Assembly: GCF_004761875.1 (NCBI RefSeq)
Contig: NZ_SJEY01000003.1
Coordinates: 1 to 64,000, forward strand
Reading direction: 5' to 3'
Source: Roseovarius aestuariivivens
Lineage (GTDB): Bacteria; Pseudomonadota; Alphaproteobacteria; Rhodobacterales; Rhodobacteraceae
DNA: 64,000 nt
A program made the position numbers and the translations under genes. How positions within the stretch are numbered: position 1 is the stretch's first letter; the number at the start of each line of letters is the position of its first letter. The notes beneath the pieces were generated by a model. It was not told the DNA's origin. It made no database searches and was given only the letters and a program-made list of their open reading frames with translations. Below are positions 52,833 through 62,864 of this stretch, piece by piece.

Positions 52833-55800
52833 CCGCCGCGCCCACCCCCGAGCGCGATGCGCTTTACAAGCGCGTGTATCTTTACGCCGCGTTGCATGAA
52901 AGTTTCGCACCGATGGAGGCATTGAGCTGGGCGGCGGGAGGGCGTCTACCCGATGATCTGCACCTGACCTCGGAGATTTTATCGCTTCTGCGCCCGCACT
53001 GCATGCCGGACCCGGCCGCGCGCCCCGATCAGCCGACATGGATCATGCGCCCTGCCGCACGGCACTATGCGCTCGACGAAACCCGGATCGAAACAGACGT
53101 GGTCACAGATTTCGATACCGACCTGGCGGACGCAAGACTGGGGCGTGGACCCTTCGCACCGGCGGCGCTGGACGCCCGCATCGCCGCCGGTGATCCGGCA
53201 CCGGATATCGCGCACATCGCAGGCACGCTCGACCGCGCCGGCCCGCATGCCCCCGGCGCCGACCGCGTCACCGCCCTGCGCGCGCTGATGAACCGAGCCG
53301 AAGCGCAAGCCCGCACCGACGCTTTGTTGACCCAGGGCCTCAAGGGACGCGAGACGGAGTTGGACGCCATCGCCGAAGCGCTTGCCGCACCGCTCGAACG
53401 TCCACCAGTCACCGCCGTCACAATCTCAGGTCTGGCCGGGATCGGGAAATCGTCTTTGCTCGACTACGCCATTGAGCGCGCCCGGCTTGTCGTGGCGCCC
53501 GTCGTCGTGCGGCTCGATTTCGATCGTGCAGGGCTCGACCTGCGCGATGCGCGTAGCTTTTACGACGAGATTTCGCGGCAGGTCGGCGACGCCTTGCCGG
53601 GACTGGCAGCCGACCTGCGCGCGCGTCGTCTGGCTGCCGCGCCGCGCCAGATCGCGCTGACACGGTTGAAGGAGACAACGAAGAGCGTACCGGAGACGCC
53701 TTTGATCGAGTTGGTCACGGAAATGATGCGCGCCATCAATGCCGAAGGCCGTCTGCTCCTCGTCGCACTAGATACGATGGAGGTTCTGCGCGCCGAGGGT
53801 GAGAGTCGGATTGCGCTACTCTTCGAACGGCTCGACCGGCTGTTTCACGCCGGGCTGGAACGCATGGTCGTGCTCGCCGCCGGTCGCGGACGTTTCATGG
53901 ATCCCGCGCCCAAGCGGATTAGGGGCGCCACGCTTTTCCTCGACGGGCTGGAAGACAACGCGGCGCGTGCGGTTCTGGCCGGTGAGGGCGTGCCGGAGAT
54001 GCTGTGGTCCGATATCCTGCGGCTTGCACAGGGCAATCCGCTATTCTTGCGACTGGCCGCGCGCGCTGTACCGGGCGGGGCTATTGAAACCGGTGACTTG
54101 CCCAAGGGCGCCCCGCCCGAAGCCGTGGCCGGTGTGCTTTACCGCGCGATCCTGTCGCGCGTACCCGAGCCGCTGCGCCAGATGGCCGCTATGGGCCTGC
54201 TTTTGCGCGAACTCAGCCGCGAAAGCGTTGCGCGGGTTCTGGCGCCGTCGGTCGCACCAGACGCCACTAGGGCGCAACTGGATCGCAGTTTCGCAGCCCT
54301 GGCCAAACATACCTGGCTCGTCTCCGAGGATGTCGAAGCGGGCATCCTGCGCCACCACGAAGACGTGCGGCGTGCCTTTCTGTCGCTTCTCTACGCCGAT
54401 GCCCCTGAACGTTGCGCCGAGATCGACGCCCGTGCAGAGCGGTTCTTTGAAGAAACCGGGCGGCCGGAACTTGCGCTTTACCATCGTTTGCAACTGATGC
54501 GCGATGGGCGCGCGGCACCGGGCATCGACGCGGCCGTTGCAAGGCAATTGCCGCCCTCAGCGGCCGAGGACCTGCCCCCGGCCGCACGCGACGTCCTGCG
54601 ACAGGCCCAAGGCCTGCGATCGGATTTCGCGCGCGCCGGAGCAACCAAAGTCAAACCGCGTGGTGTCGCTAAGACCTCCGCGGTGCCCGATCATTCCGAG
54701 GCGTTTTTTACGGGTCCCGGGCCTGTCTGCCGGTTCGACACCGCACGAGACCGGCTTTTGCTGCTCGACACGCCGGATACCATCGCGCCGGACGCCCGCG
54801 CATTGCGCGATCTGGCGCGCTCGCTGGCCGGCCATGACCTGCGAGAAGCAGAATTCATCGTCCAGAATGGACTTCAGGGCGAGATCCCAGCGGGATCACC
54901 CGCGGGGCGTCTGGTGTTGTGCCATCTATGGCTGACCGGCCGCTGGTCCTCGGCACGGCGACTGTTTCGCGCGCTGCCTGAAGATGCACTGGATCAGGCG
55001 CTTGAAGAGGCACCGGCGCTTCAGGGAAGGATCCTACTGGATATCGAGGCCGAGTTCCGCTTCGACGCGTTGGTGAGGCGTTTGCGCGGCGACAGCAACC
55101 TTGCCATGCGCGCCATCGCCGTACGCCGTGACGCAGGTCGTGCCGGTCTGTCGGGCGGCGCCCTGGACATGGCCCTGCTGACGGCTCTGCCCACCGACGC
55201 TCTGCCGCATCAGGAACTGGATACGGCATTCGGGCTTTTGGCGCATAACGGCGGAGAGGCAAGGCAAGCCGAAGAGCGACTGCACTATCTGGCGCGCGCC
55301 GAGATGACCCGGCATGGACTTTATGTGGGACCGATCATGGGCAACGACCCGGACGCGAAAGCCTCGGCCACGCGCGAATTGGCCGTACTCAATCCCTATG
55401 CACGACGCCAGATGGCGATGCTGCTGCGCGCGCCACGCGGGGCTTTGGAGACGTTTTTTGCAGATGCGCACGGTTTACCTCGTGCCGCCGCCGCGCATTA
55501 CGCGCCGCATGTTGAAAACGCAGACGACGCGCTGTCTCGGAATTACCCGTTGCCCCGCGATCTGTTGCGGGCGTTTCACGCAATGGGTTTGGCGGCGGAA
55601 TGGTCGGAAGGGTTCACACTCTTCAATCCAGTGGCCGATCTACCGCTTTTGGCAGAATGTTCGGAGCGCTGGCGGCGCGCGGTTGCCGGTGACTGGGCTT
55701 ACGGGCGGCAGAAACCCGCAGAATGGACCGGCACGACCGGGCCGGACAGAGTAACGATTGCGCGGGCCAAAAAGCTCTTTGAAGACGACAGCTCCGCAGA

Positions 55801-56062
55801 CGCGGCGCGAGCGGAACTCTACTTCTGGTCGCAGCCGACACACACGCCAGCCGAGGCAGCACGGCACCTGCAACGTCGTTTCCGTGACCGATACGAGAAA
55901 TGCCTGTTCAATATCAGCTCAGATATCGATCCACTTGCGGCCCTTTCACAAGCCTTGGGCAATTTTCATAGCGCCGAAGTAACCGGCATCGCCGCCGCGC
56001 CATTGGCGGTGCTTGCCGCGCGCGGCGTGCCCGCCGACAGCGCCTTCACCCCTCCAGACTGA
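52829..56062 (+). CDS. STAND-superfamily NTPase sensor
   Basis: 1077 aa. A ~170-residue N-terminal domain (helical, start region MTAAPTPERDALYKRVYLYA) precedes the NTPase: Walker A SGLAGIGKSS (200-209), Walker B-like LLLVALDTMEVL (Asp315), and the STAND signature GNPLFLRLAARA (402-413). A ~600-residue C-terminal part is Arg/Ala/Leu-rich, probably helical repeats for ligand recognition. STAND proteins oligomerise on binding a ligand and activate attached or neighbouring effectors, here two trypsin-like proteins and a subtilase. ATGA overlap with the upstream gene. Not one of the Avs architectures that I can name. Confidence 0.75.
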   Translation: MTAAPTPERDALYKRVYLYAALHESFAPMEALSWAAGGRLPDDLHLTSEILSLLRPHCMPDPAARPDQPTWIMRPAARHYALDETRIETDVVTDFDTDLADARLGRGPFAPAALDARIAAGDPAPDIAHIAGTLDRAGPHAPGADRVTALRALMNRAEAQARTDALLTQGLKGRETELDAIAEALAAPLERPPVTAVTISGLAGIGKSSLLDYAIERARLVVAPVVVRLDFDRAGLDLRDARSFYDEISRQVGDALPGLAADLRARRLAAAPRQIALTRLKETTKSVPETPLIELVTEMMRAINAEGRLLLVALDTMEVLRAEGESRIALLFERLDRLFHAGLERMVVLAAGRGRFMDPAPKRIRGATLFLDGLEDNAARAVLAGEGVPEMLWSDILRLAQGNPLFLRLAARAVPGGAIETGDLPKGAPPEAVAGVLYRAILSRVPEPLRQMAAMGLLLRELSRESVARVLAPSVAPDATRAQLDRSFAALAKHTWLVSEDVEAGILRHHEDVRRAFLSLLYADAPERCAEIDARAERFFEETGRPELALYHRLQLMRDGRAAPGIDAAVARQLPPSAAEDLPPAARDVLRQAQGLRSDFARAGATKVKPRGVAKTSAVPDHSEAFFTGPGPVCRFDTARDRLLLLDTPDTIAPDARALRDLARSLAGHDLREAEFIVQNGLQGEIPAGSPAGRLVLCHLWLTGRWSSARRLFRALPEDALDQALEEAPALQGRILLDIEAEFRFDALVRRLRGDSNLAMRAIAVRRDAGRAGLSGGALDMALLTALPTDALPHQELDTAFGLLAHNGGEARQAEERLHYLARAEMTRHGLYVGPIMGNDPDAKASATRELAVLNPYARRQMAMLLRAPRGALETFFADAHGLPRAAAAHYAPHVENADDALSRNYPLPRDLLRAFHAMGLAAEWSEGFTLFNPVADLPLLAECSERWRRAVAGDWAYGRQKPAEWTGTTGPDRVTIARAKKLFEDDSSADAARAELYFWSQPTHTPAEAARHLQRRFRDRYEKCLFNISSDIDPLAALSQALGNFHSAEVTGIAAAPLAVLAARGVPADSAFTPPD

Positions 56063-56085
56063 CCCTGCCTGAAAGGACCAGACCC

Positions 56086-58044
56086 ATGACCGAACCCGGC
56101 ACACAGGAAAGCATCTCGCGCCTCTCGCGCCTCGCACAGAACGGCACGTTCGATCAGGTCCTCACAAGCGCGAGGCGGGGCAATCCGCTGTTGGCAGAAC
56201 TTGGACTCGACGCTGACATGCTTGAGGCGCAGCTTCAGACACCGCCACAACAGCTTGAGACTGCGGGTGAATCGCCGGTCCGGCTGGAAGCTATCATCGA
56301 GCTTGTTTTGCGGCCGCCACTTCTAGTGGAAAACGGAGAGGTCTCGGGGCGCCACACCCTGCCCGACGTATTCGGCCCCGATATCTCCGGCAAGATCGCG
56401 CAGTTGCACAAATACATCCCTTCGATTGGCCGTATCGAGTTCCACAACCATTCCCGCGCTTGGGGCGGCACCGGCTGGATCATCGAGGAGCGCGCCAACA
56501 GCTTCATCGTCGCGACCAACAGGCATGTAGCTAAGCTTGTGGCGCGGCGTACGTTTCGGGGCGATGCGGTCTATGCGTTCGGCCCGGGCAATGTGAAGTA
56601 CCGTGCCGACATCGATTTTGGCGAGGAAACCAACGCCGTACCCGACCCGGCGAAGGTTTTTGCCATCCGCCGCTTTACGTATCTCGCCGACGATATCTCC
56701 GCCGATGTGGCCCTTGGCGAGATCGAAAAGCCCGATGCCGACCATGGCTTAACGGCGCTGCCACTGGCGGCGACCGATGCCGAAGACGCCGAGCGCGTGG
56801 CCACCGTGGGCTATCCCGCCTACGACACACGCAACGCACATGTTCACATGGAGCGTTATTTCAAAGGGCTTTACGATGTGAAGCGCTTCGCGCCCGGCTT
56901 TATAAAAGCCCTTGGCGATATCCTGAGCCATGATTGCACGACGCTAGGCGGCAATTCGGGCTCTCCCTTGATCTCACTTGACCGCGCGGAAGTGGTGGGC
57001 CTGCATTTCGCCGGAGCCTATCGCGAGGCCAACTCGGCGGTTCGCGCCTCGACCTTGCGCGCTCTGTTGGCCGGCACAGCCCCCGCGCAAGCCATTGCGG
57101 CCCATGCCAGCAGGGCAACCGAAGCCGCCGACCGCAGCCATGATGCCGCTTTTTTCGAGGGGCGCGACGGATACGATGCGGGATTTCTACGCGCCACAAA
57201 GGTGCCCTTGCCCACCCTGCCCGCCGAGTTGCAACTAGCCGCCCCCTCGGATGCAACGCAGGATCGGCCTTTCGAACTGCGCTATCAGCATTTTTCTGTG
57301 CTCTACTCGGCGCGCAACAAGGGTCCGGCACTTACTGCGTTCAATATCGACGGTGCGCAGTTCCGCCACATCAAACGGCACAATTCGACGTGGTTTCACG
57401 ACCTGCGCATTCCCCGCGAGATCCAGCTTGACCGCGAGGGATACGGCCACGCGGATATCGACCGCGGCCACATGGTGCGCCGCTTGGCCACAAATTGGGG
57501 CACCCCGGATGAAGCGGCCCGATCCAATCTCGACAGCTACCATTACACCAACGCCAGCCCTCAGCATCGCAGCCTAAACCGGTCAAGGGCGCAATGGCTC
57601 GGGTTGGAGGATTACGTTCTGTCAAACATCCGCACGCACGGGTTTCGCGCCAATGTCTTCACCGGGCCGGTCTTCACGCCCGAAGACATAGAAATGGGCG
57701 AGACCGGCGCGCCTCTTCCTGCGCATTTCTGGAAGGTTCTCACCATGTTGGCTGAGGGTCCGGACGAGGTCATTCGCCTTCACGCCACGGCCTATATGCT
57801 CAGCCAGGGCGAACTAATTCAACAAATGTTGCTTCAGGGCGGAAACGTGGAATCGACCGAAGGCTTCGAGTTCGGCGAGTTCAAGACCTTTCAGATCCGC
57901 ATCAGCGACCTCGAGACGATGACCGGCTATGACTTCGGTTCATTGCGAGACTTCGATCCGCTGGAGCGACTTGCGCAATCTGAGGCCGCGATTTCGCCCC
58001 GACCGATGGTGGAACTGGACCAGCTCGAGCAGATTGTGCTTTGA
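56086..58044 (+). CDS. Trypsin-like protease fused to DNA/RNA non-specific endonuclease
   Basis: 652 aa with AAAGGACC nine bases before the ATG, no signal peptide. After ~110 residues: S1 protease ATNRHVAK (His147), SADVALGE (Asp207), GGNSGSPL (Ser291), VGLHFAG. From ~395: NUC1-type nuclease with DIDRGHMVRR (Asp459, catalytic His462), YHYTNASPQ and LNRSRAQWLGLE (Mg-site Asn498). The nuclease would need no other cofactor than Mg and could kill the cell or destroy phage nucleic acid. The protease half may free it by self-cleavage when the STAND protein is triggered. It ends 60 nt before the ssrA promoter. Confidence 0.85.
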   Translation: MTEPGTQESISRLSRLAQNGTFDQVLTSARRGNPLLAELGLDADMLEAQLQTPPQQLETAGESPVRLEAIIELVLRPPLLVENGEVSGRHTLPDVFGPDISGKIAQLHKYIPSIGRIEFHNHSRAWGGTGWIIEERANSFIVATNRHVAKLVARRTFRGDAVYAFGPGNVKYRADIDFGEETNAVPDPAKVFAIRRFTYLADDISADVALGEIEKPDADHGLTALPLAATDAEDAERVATVGYPAYDTRNAHVHMERYFKGLYDVKRFAPGFIKALGDILSHDCTTLGGNSGSPLISLDRAEVVGLHFAGAYREANSAVRASTLRALLAGTAPAQAIAAHASRATEAADRSHDAAFFEGRDGYDAGFLRATKVPLPTLPAELQLAAPSDATQDRPFELRYQHFSVLYSARNKGPALTAFNIDGAQFRHIKRHNSTWFHDLRIPREIQLDREGYGHADIDRGHMVRRLATNWGTPDEAARSNLDSYHYTNASPQHRSLNRSRAQWLGLEDYVLSNIRTHGFRANVFTGPVFTPEDIEMGETGAPLPAHFWKVLTMLAEGPDEVIRLHATAYMLSQGELIQQMLLQGGNVESTEGFEFGEFKTFQIRISDLETMTGYDFGSLRDFDPLERLAQSEAAISPRPMVELDQLEQIVL

Positions 58045-58072
58045 AAAAACTGTCTCCCGCAGATCTGGCCCT

Positions 58073-58100
58073 TTGCAAAACGCCCACGCATCCCTATGTT
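58073..58100 (+). promoter_or_regulatory. Sigma-70-like promoter of ssrA
   Basis: TTGCAA at 58073-58078 and TATGTT at 58095-58100 with a 16-base spacer, about seven bases before the tmRNA start. Confidence 0.5.
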
Positions 58101-58106
58101 AGAACC

Positions 58107-58425
58107 GTTCCCGCATGGGGACTATGGACATAAACGCGCTCGTAATAAGCGGATCGGACCCGGGGGCGGTACCCGGCGGCTCCACCAAAAAACCCTGCGT
58201 TGGCGGGACATGGGGCCGAAATAGGATCGACGAACGTCTAAAGGGGTTAGCTTTGTCCCGGTGAGATACCACCGTTATCGGTTCGCAAAAGCATAATTGC
58301 CAACGACAATCGTGCTCCGGTCGCCGTTGCCGCGTAAGCGGTAATAAGACCGAAACTTTAAGCCCTGTCCTCTAGCAAGGGCAGGCGGGGTTCGCAGGCG
58401 CCTGGCAACAGAAGCCTGCACTTTC
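58107..58425 (+). ncRNA. ssrA: tmRNA, circularly permuted two-piece (alphaproteobacterial type)
   Basis: The acceptor piece comes first and ends CGGCTCCACCA at 58187. The coding piece starts GGGGCCG at 58212. GGGGCCG pairs with CGGCTCC (seven pairs) to form the tRNA-like acceptor stem, showing the permutation. The tag frame from 58299 to 58337 encodes ANDNRAPVAVAA then TAA. Loop-out hairpins GCAGGC/GCCTGC (58394-58419) close the 3' part. It rescues stalled ribosomes and tags the product for ClpXP, to which SspB (encoded 2.3 kb away) delivers substrates. Exact ends are approximate. Confidence 0.92.
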
Positions 58426-58578
58426 TCGTCTCGACACAGACTTAAATATCGCCAATGGCTTGCAGTTGGAATTTGACAGCTTAGGCAAGCTAAGTCATGA
58501 CTTAATCAAGGGGCGTTCTGCGACTGCCCCGTGAGGCCAAGGCCCAAAGTCGCATCCACTGTATTGCCAGAGGATGCC

Positions 58579-59391
58579 ATGCCTGCGCCCAACGAAATCT
58601 CCGTCTCTCAGCTCGACCGGCTTATCGGAACTCCAGAAGCACCCGAAATCATAGATGTCTGCCTCGAAGACGACTTTGCGGCAGACCCTTTTCTTATCCC
58701 CGGATCGCGCCGACACCCCCACACCGATGCCGGCGGGCTGATCACACAGCTGTCAGGTAAGCGCGCTGTAATTGTTTGCCAGAAAGGTCTCAAACTCAGC
58801 CAAGGTCTGACGAGTCTACTGCGCTCCGAAGGCATCGACACAGAATATTTGCAGGGAGGAATGTTCGGCTGGCGCGACGCGCGGGGCACGATGCGCCTGA
58901 ACGCCGCCGCACGACCTGAAACGGTGAATGGCGCCACGCTCTGGGTCACCCGCCATCGACCAAAGATCGACCGAATCGCCTGTCCTTGGTTGATCCGCCG
59001 GTTCGTGGACCCCGCTGCACGCTTCCTGTTCGTATCTCCGTCCGAGGTGTTGAACGTCGGCGAGCGCTTCGGCGCGACGCCTTTTGATATCGAGGGCGTA
59101 TTCTGGTTGCACGACGCGGACCGGTGCAGCTTCGACAAAATGCTGACCAAATTTCACCTGACCTCGGATGCGCTGAAACGTCTTGCGATGGTTGTTCGCG
59201 GCGCCGACACGAACCGGCACGATCTGCATCCCGCTTGCGCCGGTCTTCTGGCGCTTTCCGTGGGGCTTTCGCGCCAGTATCGCGACGATCATGATCAGCT
59301 GGCGGCCGTTATGGGGCTTTACGACGCGCTGTACCGTTGGGCACGCGACGGGTATGACGAAGGCCATGACTGGCCGACGGCACGCGGGTGA
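58579..59391 (+). CDS. Rhodanese-ChrB-like protein (chromate resistance)
   Basis: 270 aa from ATG at 58579, with AGAGGATGCC upstream. The N-terminal ~105 residues form a rhodanese domain with Cys67 in IVCQKGLKLSQG and a MFGWRD end. The second part, WVTRHRPKIDRIACPWLIRRFVDP, FVSPSEV and FDIEGVFWLHD, is the ChrB C-terminal domain. It lies four bases from chrA, so it is probably a chromate-responsive factor or accessory for the transporter. Confidence 0.85.
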   Translation: MPAPNEISVSQLDRLIGTPEAPEIIDVCLEDDFAADPFLIPGSRRHPHTDAGGLITQLSGKRAVIVCQKGLKLSQGLTSLLRSEGIDTEYLQGGMFGWRDARGTMRLNAAARPETVNGATLWVTRHRPKIDRIACPWLIRRFVDPAARFLFVSPSEVLNVGERFGATPFDIEGVFWLHDADRCSFDKMLTKFHLTSDALKRLAMVVRGADTNRHDLHPACAGLLALSVGLSRQYRDDHDQLAAVMGLYDALYRWARDGYDEGHDWPTARG

Positions 59392-59395
59392 CGGC

Positions 59396-60640
59396 ATGAC
59401 ACCATCTGTGACTGACCTGTTCCGCGTGTTCGGGCGCATTGGCCTATTATCCTTTGGCGGTCCCGCGGCGCAAATCTCCCTGATGCAGACCGAGCTTGTT
59501 GATCGCCACGGCTGGCTGAGCGAAAAGCAGTTTCTGCAGGCGTTGTCCTTTTGCATGCTGCTGCCCGGTCCAGAGGCAATGCAGCTGGCGACCTATTCAG
59601 GATGGCGGCTGCGCGGCGTACAGGGTGGGCTTTTGGCCGGGCTGTTGTTCGTACTACCGGGAGCGGCGATCATCCTCGCACTGGCCTTCGGCTATGCCTT
59701 TTATGGTCAAGTGCCCGTAGTCCAAGCGCTTTTTTCCGGTGTGAAGGCCGCGGTGGTGATCATCGTCTTTCAGGCGCTAACAAAGCTAAGCCGCCGCGCC
59801 TTGCAAGACTGGCAAGCTCGGGCGCTGGCGATTCTGGCATTTGCGGCGATCTTCTTTTTCTCCGTACCGTTTCCGGCGATCATCGCCATGGCTGCCCTGA
59901 TCGGTGCACTTGGAACTTCAAAAGAGCCTCACAACCAACAGATATTAAAGAAAACCTCTCCATTATCGACACTCAGAACCGTACTGCTGTGGGGCGCCAT
60001 CTGGGCTTTGCCAATCTGTCTTTTGTGGGCGGTGGAGGCGCCGCTCCTGCTTGATGTCGCCCTGTTCTTCTCAAAGCTCGCCGTTGTTACATTCGGCGGT
60101 GCCTACGCGGTTCTTGCTTACATGACTCAGGAAATCGTGCAGGGCTATGGCTGGCTCAGTACCGATCAGATGATAGACGCGCTCGGTCTTGCCGAAACCA
60201 CGCCCGGGCCGCTTATTCTCGTCACCGAGTTCACGGCCTTCCTTGCAGGATATTACGCACAGGGCCCGGCCCTCGGTATCTTGGCTGCCCTGATCTGTCT
60301 CTGGGTGACGTTCACGCCTTGTTTCCTTTGGATTTTTGCCGCCGCACCCTACCTCGAAACGCTTTTGTCACGACCCCGCTTGCAGGGCGCGTTCAACGCG
60401 ATCTCGGCCAGCGTGGCCGGCGTCATCCTGAATCTGGCGGTGTGGTTCACCCTGCACGTGCTGTTCCGTCAGGTTACCGAAACCGCGTTCGGCCCGTTGA
60501 TCAGTGCCGAAGATTTTTCGATCTTCGACGCCGGCCTCGTTTTGGCCGCAGCCATTGTTTTCCTCGGGCTGCGCCTTTCGATGCCGGTCGGCCTCGCGGC
60601 GATGGCCGCTTTGTCAGGTTTGGCACATCTCTTGGTGTAA
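59396..60640 (+). CDS. chrA: Chromate transporter
   Basis: 414 aa from ATG at 59396. Two homologous halves typical of the long CHR family: FGRIGLLSFGGPAAQISLMQ with LLPGPEAMQLATYSGW, and LAVVTFGGAYAVLAYM with AETTPGPLILVTEF. About ten hydrophobic segments. It exports chromate by a chemiosmotic mechanism. It follows the rhodanese-ChrB gene by four bases. A long antisense-free upstream reading from 59183 lies in a different frame of that gene and is rejected. Confidence 0.9.
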   Translation: MTPSVTDLFRVFGRIGLLSFGGPAAQISLMQTELVDRHGWLSEKQFLQALSFCMLLPGPEAMQLATYSGWRLRGVQGGLLAGLLFVLPGAAIILALAFGYAFYGQVPVVQALFSGVKAAVVIIVFQALTKLSRRALQDWQARALAILAFAAIFFFSVPFPAIIAMAALIGALGTSKEPHNQQILKKTSPLSTLRTVLLWGAIWALPICLLWAVEAPLLLDVALFFSKLAVVTFGGAYAVLAYMTQEIVQGYGWLSTDQMIDALGLAETTPGPLILVTEFTAFLAGYYAQGPALGILAALICLWVTFTPCFLWIFAAAPYLETLLSRPRLQGAFNAISASVAGVILNLAVWFTLHVLFRQVTETAFGPLISAEDFSIFDAGLVLAAAIVFLGLRLSMPVGLAAMAALSGLAHLLV

Positions 60641-60711
60641 ACGGCCTCGGACAGGTCTTTCGTTTCGCCCCGAATCCCCTATGCTGACGTTAGGTAGAAG
60701 CAGGGTCCGAC

Positions 60712-61188
60712 ATGACGCGCTCGATCGATTACGGAAAACTGATGCACCGCGCCATGCGCGGCCTTATCCAGGAGGTACTTCGCGACGTGCGCGAACGGGG
60801 CCTGCCCGGCGCGCATCATTTCTTTATCACCTTCGAAACCACCCATCCGGATGCCCGCGTCGCCGATTGGTTGAAAGAGCGATACCCGAACGAAATGACC
60901 GTTGTCATGCAGCACTGGTTCGACAACCTGGAGGTGACCGACGACGGTTTCTCGGTAACGCTTAACTTCGGGGATACGCCGGAGCATCTTTATATACCCT
61001 ATGACGCGATCCAAACCTTCGTTGATCCATCCGTCGAATTCGGCCTGCGTTTTGAGTCGCAGGAGAGCGACGACGGAGATGAGGAAGACGCACCGCGTGC
61101 TGCCGCCCCGCTGAAGCGATCCGGCGACGAGAACGAAAGCAGCGTGAAAGACGCGGATATCGTCAGTCTCGACAGTTTCCGAAAATAG
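60712..61188 (+). CDS. sspB: ClpXP adaptor SspB (alphaproteobacterial type)
   Basis: 158 aa. MTRSIDYGKLMHRAMRGLIQEVL, HHFFITFETTHPDARVADWL, MTVVMQHWFDNL and YIPYDAIQTFVDPSVEFGL match the alphaproteobacterial SspB fold. An acidic linker and a C-terminal VSLDSFRK tail that binds ClpX follow. It tethers ssrA-tagged proteins to ClpXP, and the tmRNA gene is near. Confidence 0.92.
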   Translation: MTRSIDYGKLMHRAMRGLIQEVLRDVRERGLPGAHHFFITFETTHPDARVADWLKERYPNEMTVVMQHWFDNLEVTDDGFSVTLNFGDTPEHLYIPYDAIQTFVDPSVEFGLRFESQESDDGDEEDAPRAAAPLKRSGDENESSVKDADIVSLDSFRK

Positions 61189-61293
61189 CGACGAACCTAA
61201 AGGGTGCGCGCAGTATACACTGGCATACCCTGTTGATCTTTCCCGCCCCTTCGCTATGACAGATGCAGCCTGATTTCCTGGGAGATGCATGAC

Positions 61294-62691
61294 ATGACAG
61301 CCACCCGCACCGAATCCGACAGTTTCGGCCCGCTTGAAGTTCCAGCCGACAAATATTGGGGGGCACAAACGCAACGGTCGCTGATGAACTTTCCCATCGG
61401 CTGGGAGAGACAGCCCGTCTCCATCGTGCGTGCGCTGGGTGTCATCAAGAAGGCCTGTGCGATAGCCAACAAGGAGGCGGGCGTTCTGGACGCGAAACTG
61501 GCCGACGCCATTATCCAGGCGGCGGGCGAGGTCATCAAGGGCAAGCTCGATGACCATTTCCCGTTGGTCGTGTGGCAAACCGGCTCGGGCACACAGTCGA
61601 ACATGAACGCCAACGAGGTGATCGCGAACCGCGCGATCGAGATCCTTGGCGGCACGATCGGCACAAAGGATCCGGTGCACCCCAACGATCATTGCAACAT
61701 GGGTCAGTCGTCGAACGACACGTTCCCGACGGCCATGCATATCGCCACGGCAATGAGTGCGCGCGACGTGCTGCTGCCGGGGCTGGAAAAGCTTCTGGCA
61801 GGCCTCGAGGCCAAGTCCGAAGAGTTCAAAAACATCATCAAGATCGGGCGCACCCACACCCAAGACGCTACGCCGCTGACACTGGGACAAGAGTTTTCCG
61901 GCTATGCGCACCAGGTCCGCCAAGGGATCGCGCGAATTCAGGCGGGTCTACCCGGGATCTACGAACTAGCACAGGGCGGCACGGCCGTGGGCACAGGTCT
62001 CAATACCCGCAAGGGTTGGGGCGAGGCCGTGGCCGCGAATATGGCGGAAATCACCGGATTGCCTTTCGTCACCGCGCCGAACAAGTTCGAGGCGTTGGCC
62101 GCGCATGACGCCATGGTGTTTCTGTCGGGGGCTGTCACGACGGTCGCGGGCAGCTGCTACAAGATCGCCAATGACATTCGTTTCCTCGGCTCTGGCCCAC
62201 GGTCCGGTCTGGGCGAACTCATCCTGCCTGAAAACGAACCGGGCAGCTCGATCATGCCCGGCAAGGTTAATCCAACCCAGGCCGAGGCATTGACCCAAGT
62301 GGCCGCCCACGTGATGGGCAACGACGCCGCGATCAAGTTCGCCGGCAGCCAGGGCCATTTCGAGTTGAACGTTTACAACCCGATGATGTCCTACAACCTG
62401 CTTCAGTCGATTCAGCTTTTGGGGGATGCCGCCGACAGCTTTACCGAGCGGATGCTCAACGGGATCGAAGCCAATGGTCCGCGCATCGAAAAGCTGATGA
62501 AAGAATCGCTGATGCTGGTCACCGCGCTGGCGCCCACGATCGGGTATGACAATGCCACCAAAGTCGCCAAGACGGCGCATAAGAACGGCACGACCCTCAA
62601 AGAAGAGGCGATCAACCTTGGCTTTGTGGACGAAGAGACCTTCGACCGAGTGGTGCGTCCCGAAGACATGATTGGCCCCAAGAACGCATGA
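61294..62691 (+). CDS. fumC: Fumarate hydratase class II
   Basis: 465 aa from ATG at 61294, nine bases after GGGAG (the ATG at 61285 is too close to it). Motifs: [34 protein letters not shown], and [13 protein letters not shown] signature. Oxygen-stable enzyme of the TCA cycle converting fumarate and malate. Stop overlaps the DUF4169 start (ATGA). Confidence 0.95.
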   Translation: MTATRTESDSFGPLEVPADKYWGAQTQRSLMNFPIGWERQPVSIVRALGVIKKACAIANKEAGVLDAKLADAIIQAAGEVIKGKLDDHFPLVVWQTGSGTQSNMNANEVIANRAIEILGGTIGTKDPVHPNDHCNMGQSSNDTFPTAMHIATAMSARDVLLPGLEKLLAGLEAKSEEFKNIIKIGRTHTQDATPLTLGQEFSGYAHQVRQGIARIQAGLPGIYELAQGGTAVGTGLNTRKGWGEAVAANMAEITGLPFVTAPNKFEALAAHDAMVFLSGAVTTVAGSCYKIANDIRFLGSGPRSGLGELILPENEPGSSIMPGKVNPTQAEALTQVAAHVMGNDAAIKFAGSQGHFELNVYNPMMSYNLLQSIQLLGDAADSFTERMLNGIEANGPRIEKLMKESLMLVTALAPTIGYDNATKVAKTAHKNGTTLKEEAINLGFVDEETFDRVVRPEDMIGPKNA

Positions 62692-62864
62692 GCACGCCCG
62701 TCAACCTGAACAAGATCCGCAAAGCGAAGGCGCGCGCCCAAAAAAAGGCGCGCGCGGCGGAAAACGTGGTTCGGTTCGGGCGCAGCAAGTCGGAAAAAGA
62801 GCTGGACAAGGCACATGCGCAAAAAGCGCAAGATCACTTGGATCAGACACATCGAAAGGAATGA
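62688..62864 (+). CDS. DUF4169 small protein
   Basis: 58 aa, very basic: [33 protein letters not shown]. The pattern fits the DUF4169 family, commonly found after fumC in Rhodobacteraceae. It overlaps fumC and the next gene by 4 nt each, so all three are coexpressed. Function unknown. Confidence 0.8.
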   Translation: MSTPVNLNKIRKAKARAQKKARAAENVVRFGRSKSEKELDKAHAQKAQDHLDQTHRKE

